In this document: piece after piece, positions 60,787-64,000 of the stretch | Numbering within the stretch: the stretch's first letter is position 1 | Layout of the letters: every line of letters begins with the position of its first letter | DNA from: Alloalcanivorax profundimaris | GTDB lineage: Bacteria; Pseudomonadota; Gammaproteobacteria; Pseudomonadales; Alcanivoracaceae | Length of the DNA stretch: 64,000 nt | Assembly (NCBI RefSeq): GCF_015265435.1 | Contig: NZ_JABJWH010000015.1 | Coordinates: 1-64,000, forward strand | Reading direction: 5' to 3' | Notes under the pieces: generated by a model | Seen by the model: only the letters and a program-made list of their open reading frames with translations | Told to the model about the DNA's origin: nothing | Database searches by the model: none | Translations under genes and position numbers: made by a program

Positions 60787-61893
60787 TTACTCCCCGTCCG
60801 TGCGGTTCAGGTGCAGCGGCCGGTTCTGCCGGTCCACCGGCTTCACGGTCTGGCCGTCGCGCAGCACCTGGGTGCCGGCCGCCACCACCCAGGCGTCCGT
60901 GCCCAGGCCGGCCAGCACCGGCACCCGCTCGGCGTGGTAGGCACCGGTTTCCACCGGGGTTTTGGTCAGGGTCAGGTCGTCCGGGTTCACCACCCACACG
61001 TAGGCGTCACCGTCGTCGGCGGTGACCGCCGACAGCGGCAGACTGAGCGCCTCGCCGTTGCCGCCGTGCACCAGCACCCGGGCGCTCTGGCCCAGATCGG
61101 CGCCGACTTCGTCGTTGTCGAAAGCGACCCTTGCCTCGAAGGTGCGTGATGCCGGGTCCGCCGACGGCGCCAGCTCGCGAATATGGCCGGGGAAGGTGTC
61201 GCCGGGCCGGGACCACAGTTCGATGGCCACCTCGTCGCCCACCTGGAAGCGGTCGATGTCCTGCTCCGGCAGGTCGATGCGCACCTCCCGGTCGCCGTCC
61301 ACGGCCAGCACGAACACCGTCTGGCCGGCGGCCACCACCTGGCCGGCCTCCGCCAGCCTCCGGGCGATCACGCCATTCTCCGGAGCCTCCAGCACCGCGT
61401 AGCCGGCCTGGTTGCGGGCCACGTCCATCTGCGCCCGGGCCTGCTTGAGCTGGGCTTCGGCGGCCTGGAAGCGGCTTTCCACGCTGTCGAACTGGGAACG
61501 GCTCACCACGCCGCGCTCCACCAGCGGCCGGTAGCGCTCCAGCTCGCTGGCGGCCAGACGGTGGTCGGCGCGGGCGGACGCCAGCCGGGCGCGGGCGGCG
61601 TCCAGTTCCAGACCCACGTCCTCGGCGTTCAGCTCCGCCAGGGGCTGGCCCTGCTCGACCCGGTCGCCCACGGTCACCAGCCGGCGGCTGATCTTGCCGC
61701 CGATGCGGAACGCCAGCTCCGGCTCATAGCGGGCGCGCACCTCGCCGGGAAAAATATCCATCAGGGTGTCGGCGCCCTCCGGCTGCACCACCAGGGCCGG
61801 GCGGGGCTTCACCTCGCCCTGGGGCTCCGCCGGGGAGCAGGCGGCCAGCGTCAAGGCCAGCGGCGTCAAGGCAAGCAAGAGAGGACGGAACAT
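60787..61893 (-). CDS. RND efflux pump periplasmic adaptor (membrane fusion protein)
   Basis: The 368-residue lipoprotein has its acylated Cys at residue 19 (LALTLAACSP). The barrel-sandwich hybrid, helical hairpin (about 85-155) and beta-barrel domains of the MFP family are visible, for example in VTVGDRVEQGQPLAELNAED, YAVLEAPENGVIARRLAEAG and SLPLSAVTADDGDAYVWVVN. It bridges the RND protein to an outer-membrane channel. The gene is the first of the operon and is divergent from the TetR regulator. Confidence 0.93.
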   Translation of the reverse strand: MFRPLLLALTPLALTLAACSPAEPQGEVKPRPALVVQPEGADTLMDIFPGEVRARYEPELAFRIGGKISRRLVTVGDRVEQGQPLAELNAEDVGLELDAARARLASARADHRLAASELERYRPLVERGVVSRSQFDSVESRFQAAEAQLKQARAQMDVARNQAGYAVLEAPENGVIARRLAEAGQVVAAGQTVFVLAVDGDREVRIDLPEQDIDRFQVGDEVAIELWSRPGDTFPGHIRELAPSADPASRTFEARVAFDNDEVGADLGQSARVLVHGGNGEALSLPLSAVTADDGDAYVWVVNPDDLTLTKTPVETGAYHAERVPVLAGLGTDAWVVAAGTQVLRDGQTVKPVDRQNRPLHLNRTDGE

Positions 61894-61960
61894 GGCGTGG
61901 ACCCTCGGAGCGTTATTGTGGAATCACGTAAAAAAAGCGCCGGTTAGCGCATCGGAAATG

Positions 61961-62006
61961 CTATACTCGCCGGTATAGTAATTTTATTGAACTTACTGGT
62001 CCAGTA
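61961..62006. promoter_or_regulatory. Two palindromic operators between the RND operon and tetR
   Basis: CTATAC-6-GTATAG (61961-61978) and the perfect TACTGG-T-CCAGTA (61994-62006) lie in the 136-base divergent spacer. The second has the classical form of TetR/AcrR operators controlling RND pumps and lies 23 bases upstream of the regulator start, which would allow autorepression as well as control of the pump. Confidence 0.65.
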
Positions 62007-62029
62007 TTTGGAAGGCCATTTGGAGCGAC

Positions 62030-62665
62030 ATGTCCGATAATGACCCCCAGACTGGCCTGCGCGGCCGGCCCAAGGACCCGGCCAAACGCCAGGCGATTCT
62101 GGATGCCGCCAAGGCCCTGTTCCTTGCCCAGGGTTTCTCGGGGACCAGCATGGATGCCGTGGCCGCCGAAGCGGGAGTCTCCAAGCTCACCGTTTACAGC
62201 CATTTCTCCGACAAGGCGACGCTGTTCGCCGCCGCCGTGGAGGCCAAGTGCCAGGGCCTGATGCCCTTTCCTATGTTTTCCCTGGAGAGCGATGACGCTC
62301 TGCCCCGGGTGCTGGAGCGCATCGGTCATGCCTTCATGGAACTCATCAACAGCGAGGAAGCCATTGGCCTTGAGCGGCTCATGACCAGTCTGGCCAGCCA
62401 GGATCCGGAAATGGCCCGGCTGTTCTTCGAGGCGGGGCCGGAACGCACCCTCAAGGAAATGGAGCGTTTGTTGATCACCGCCGGGGATCAGGGCCTGCTT
62501 GCCCTGGACGATCCCTGGGGCGCCGCCGAGCTGTTCTTCGGCATGCTGCAAAGCTGCCGGCATATGCAGGTGCTGATCGGCTGCGCGCAACCGCCGGGCC
62601 AGGCCGAGACCGAGGCCCATGTGCGCGAGGTGGTGCGCGTTTTTCTGCGCGGCTACGCCCCCTAG
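62030..62665 (+). CDS. TetR/AcrR-family repressor of the divergent RND pump
   Basis: The 211-residue protein has an N-terminal HTH domain (AKRQAILDAAKALFLAQGFS, MDAVAAEAGVSKLTVYSHFS) and a ligand-sensing C-terminal domain with GLERLMTSLASQDPEMARLF and the terminal AEAHVREVVRVFLRGYA-type helix. It is divergent from the RND operon and its operators lie between them, so local repression is the natural reading. Inducers are unknown. Confidence 0.92.
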   Translation: MSDNDPQTGLRGRPKDPAKRQAILDAAKALFLAQGFSGTSMDAVAAEAGVSKLTVYSHFSDKATLFAAAVEAKCQGLMPFPMFSLESDDALPRVLERIGHAFMELINSEEAIGLERLMTSLASQDPEMARLFFEAGPERTLKEMERLLITAGDQGLLALDDPWGAAELFFGMLQSCRHMQVLIGCAQPPGQAETEAHVREVVRVFLRGYAP

Positions 62666-62732
62666 GCCGGGGCGGGCCCCGGAGTCCGAAAACGGCGAGT
62701 GCCGTGGTTCGCTCCGGGGTTATCATCGGACC

Positions 62733-64000
62733 ATGTTCGATGACGATGTCCGCTACCGCGCCCTGAGCGCCCGGGACCCCCGCTTTGACGGCCACTTCTT
62801 CGTGGCCGTCACCTCCACCGGCGTGTACTGCCGGCCGGTGTGCCCGGCCCGGGTGCCGCGCCGGGAAAACTGCCGTTTCTACCCCAGTGCCGCCGCCGCC
62901 GAGGCGCACGGTTACCGTCCTTGTCTGCGCTGCCGCCCGGAACTGGCCCCCGGCCACGCCAGCGTGGACGCCCGTGGCCGGCTGGCGCGGGCGGCGGCGG
63001 CGCGGCTGGAAGCCGGCCCCCTGGACGAGGGCGGCCTGGCCACCCTGGCCACGGAACTGGGCGTTACCGACCGCCACCTGCGGCGCGTTTTCCAGGACCA
63101 GTTCGGTGTCACTCCGGTGGCCTACGCCCAGACCCAGCGCCTGCTGCTGGCGAAGCGATTGCTCACCGACACCCGTCTGCCGGTGACCGAGGTGGCCCTG
63201 GCCGCCGGCTTTGGCAGCCTGCGCCGCTTCAATGCGTTGTTCCAGCAGCGCTACCGGCTCAAGCCCTCCAGCCTGCGCCGCCGGCCCGGCCGCGCCGCCG
63301 ATACCCTTGGCTTCCTGCTGGCCTACCGGCCGCCTTATCCCTGGGCGCCGCTGGCGGACTTCCTCGGCCAGCGGGCCATCGCCGGGGTCGAGGAACTGGA
63401 CGGCGACGTCTACCGGCGCACCGTGGTGCTGCGTCGTGGTGAGCGGTTGCACCGTGGCTGGCTGTCGGTGACGCCGGTGGCCGGCAAGGACCAGTTGCGG
63501 GTAACCCTGTCCGCCTCCCTGGCGGCGGTGGTGCCGGAGGTGCTGGCCCGGCTGCGGCGGTTGTTCGATCTGGATTGCCAGCCGGCGGAGGTGGCCGAGG
63601 CCCTGGGTGAGCTGGCGGTGGCGCGTCCGGGCCTGAGGGTTCCCGGCGCCTTCGACGGCTTCGAGGCGGCGGTGCGCGCGGTGCTCGGCCAGCAGATCAC
63701 GGTTCGCGCCGCCCAGACCCTGGCCGGCCGGGTGGCGTCCCACCTTGGCGAGCCCCTGGCAACCCCTTTCCCCGCGCTCACCCACACCTTCCCGGAGGCG
63801 GCCACGGTGGCGGATAGCGATCCGGAAGCGCTCGGCAAGCTGGGCATCCTGCGCGCCCGGGTGGGCGCCATTCAGGCCCTGGCCCGGGCCTGCGCCGACG
63901 GTGACCTGGTGCTGACGCCGGGAGCGCCGGTGGACGCCACCCTGGAGCGGCTGCGGGCGCTGCCCGGCATCGGCGACTGGACCGCCCAGTACCTGGCCCT
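62733..64000 (+). CDS. alkA: Ada-AlkA fusion (DNA-3-methyladenine glycosylase 2), 3' end outside
   Basis: The reading frame from ATG 62733 runs to the window edge without a stop, giving at least 422 residues. The N-terminal Ada zinc domain (C33, C37, C64, C67; VYCRPVCPARVPRRENCRFY) is followed by an AraC-type DNA-binding domain (LATLATELGVTDRHLRRVFQ, VTEVALAAGFGSLRRFNALF), the AlkA N-terminal barrel and the helix-hairpin-helix LPGIGDWTAQYLA. The catalytic Asp of the HhH-GPD glycosylase lies beyond the end. The fusion combines sensing of methylphosphotriesters with excision of alkylated bases. It may autoregulate. Confidence 0.93.
   Translation, partial: MFDDDVRYRALSARDPRFDGHFFVAVTSTGVYCRPVCPARVPRRENCRFYPSAAAAEAHGYRPCLRCRPELAPGHASVDARGRLARAAAARLEAGPLDEGGLATLATELGVTDRHLRRVFQDQFGVTPVAYAQTQRLLLAKRLLTDTRLPVTEVALAAGFGSLRRFNALFQQRYRLKPSSLRRRPGRAADTLGFLLAYRPPYPWAPLADFLGQRAIAGVEELDGDVYRRTVVLRRGERLHRGWLSVTPVAGKDQLRVTLSASLAAVVPEVLARLRRLFDLDCQPAEVAEALGELAVARPGLRVPGAFDGFEAAVRAVLGQQITVRAAQTLAGRVASHLGEPLATPFPALTHTFPEAATVADSDPEALGKLGILRARVGAIQALARACADGDLVLTPGAPVDATLERLRALPGIGDWTAQYLA

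Noticed and set aside
57595-61149. A 1184-codon open frame on the plus strand opposite the RND pump
   Set aside because: It is the antisense of a clear RND transporter and adaptor. The His/Gln-rich translation and lack of a start signal are typical of shadows in high-GC DNA.

Overview
The window is chromosomal DNA of a high-GC gammaproteobacterium. The gene set points to the Alcanivorax / Alloalcanivorax group of marine oil-degrading bacteria or a close relative: an AlkK-type acyl-CoA synthetase, an acyl desaturase with a dedicated ferredoxin reductase, a short-chain fatty-acid carrier, a TRAP dicarboxylate-type transporter, an NavAb-type sodium channel and REP-like palindromes of the kind common in pseudomonad-related genomes. 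This placement is inferred from gene content only. No rRNA, tRNA, CRISPR array or prophage was seen.

Region by region. 1-3.7 kb: the end of a decaying IS3-family element, then two secreted lipoproteins of visibly lower GC than the rest, probably acquired. 3.7-5.7 kb: a Tudor-like small protein, a PQQ-dehydrogenase-like lipoprotein and a DUF2231 membrane protein. 6-10.7 kb: an OsmC-YcaO fusion, a TetR/thioesterase chimeric relic, a small membrane protein and a truncated copy of it 1.8 kb away, a voltage-gated sodium channel and a secreted SecDF-head protein. 10.8-15.4 kb: katG interrupted by one stop codon, then two toxin-antitoxin loci (HipBA-like and FitAB-like), each with a palindromic operator. 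15.4-24 kb: desaturase/reductase operon, two nucleobase-type deaminases, an amidohydrolase with a divergent AraC regulator, PhnA/YjdM and a YghU-type glutathione transferase. 24-28.4 kb: a tightly overlapping four-gene operon (DUF3348, a MotA/ZorA-like channel with a 560-residue coiled-coil tail, a MotB/ZorB-like OmpA protein, DUF2894). 28.5-38.6 kb: transporters, channels, Ogt, an AAA ATPase, an FAD dehydrogenase and an MCP-like soluble sensor. 38.8-42.6 kb: a cold-shock gene with a leader that can fold two ways, and a divergent pair of an uncharacterised 652-residue protein and an ATP-grasp enzyme. 43-47.7 kb: a frameshifted amidase and a complete TRAP transporter operon. 47.9-57.7 kb: a DLH-NTF2 fusion, an AlkK-like ligase, rdgC, an alcohol dehydrogenase/DUF3360 permease operon, a TSUP exporter and two tandem paralogous lipoproteins. 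57.7-62.7 kb: an RND efflux pump with its divergent TetR regulator. 62.7 kb to the end: an Ada-AlkA repair fusion that leaves the window.

The best candidates for undescribed biology are the proton-motor-like four-gene operon at 24-28.4 kb and the divergent pair at 39-42.5 kb. At least four genes are broken (IS orfA, the tetR relic, katG, the amidase). The last two each differ from an intact gene by one base, so a sequencing error must be excluded before they are called genuine inactivation.
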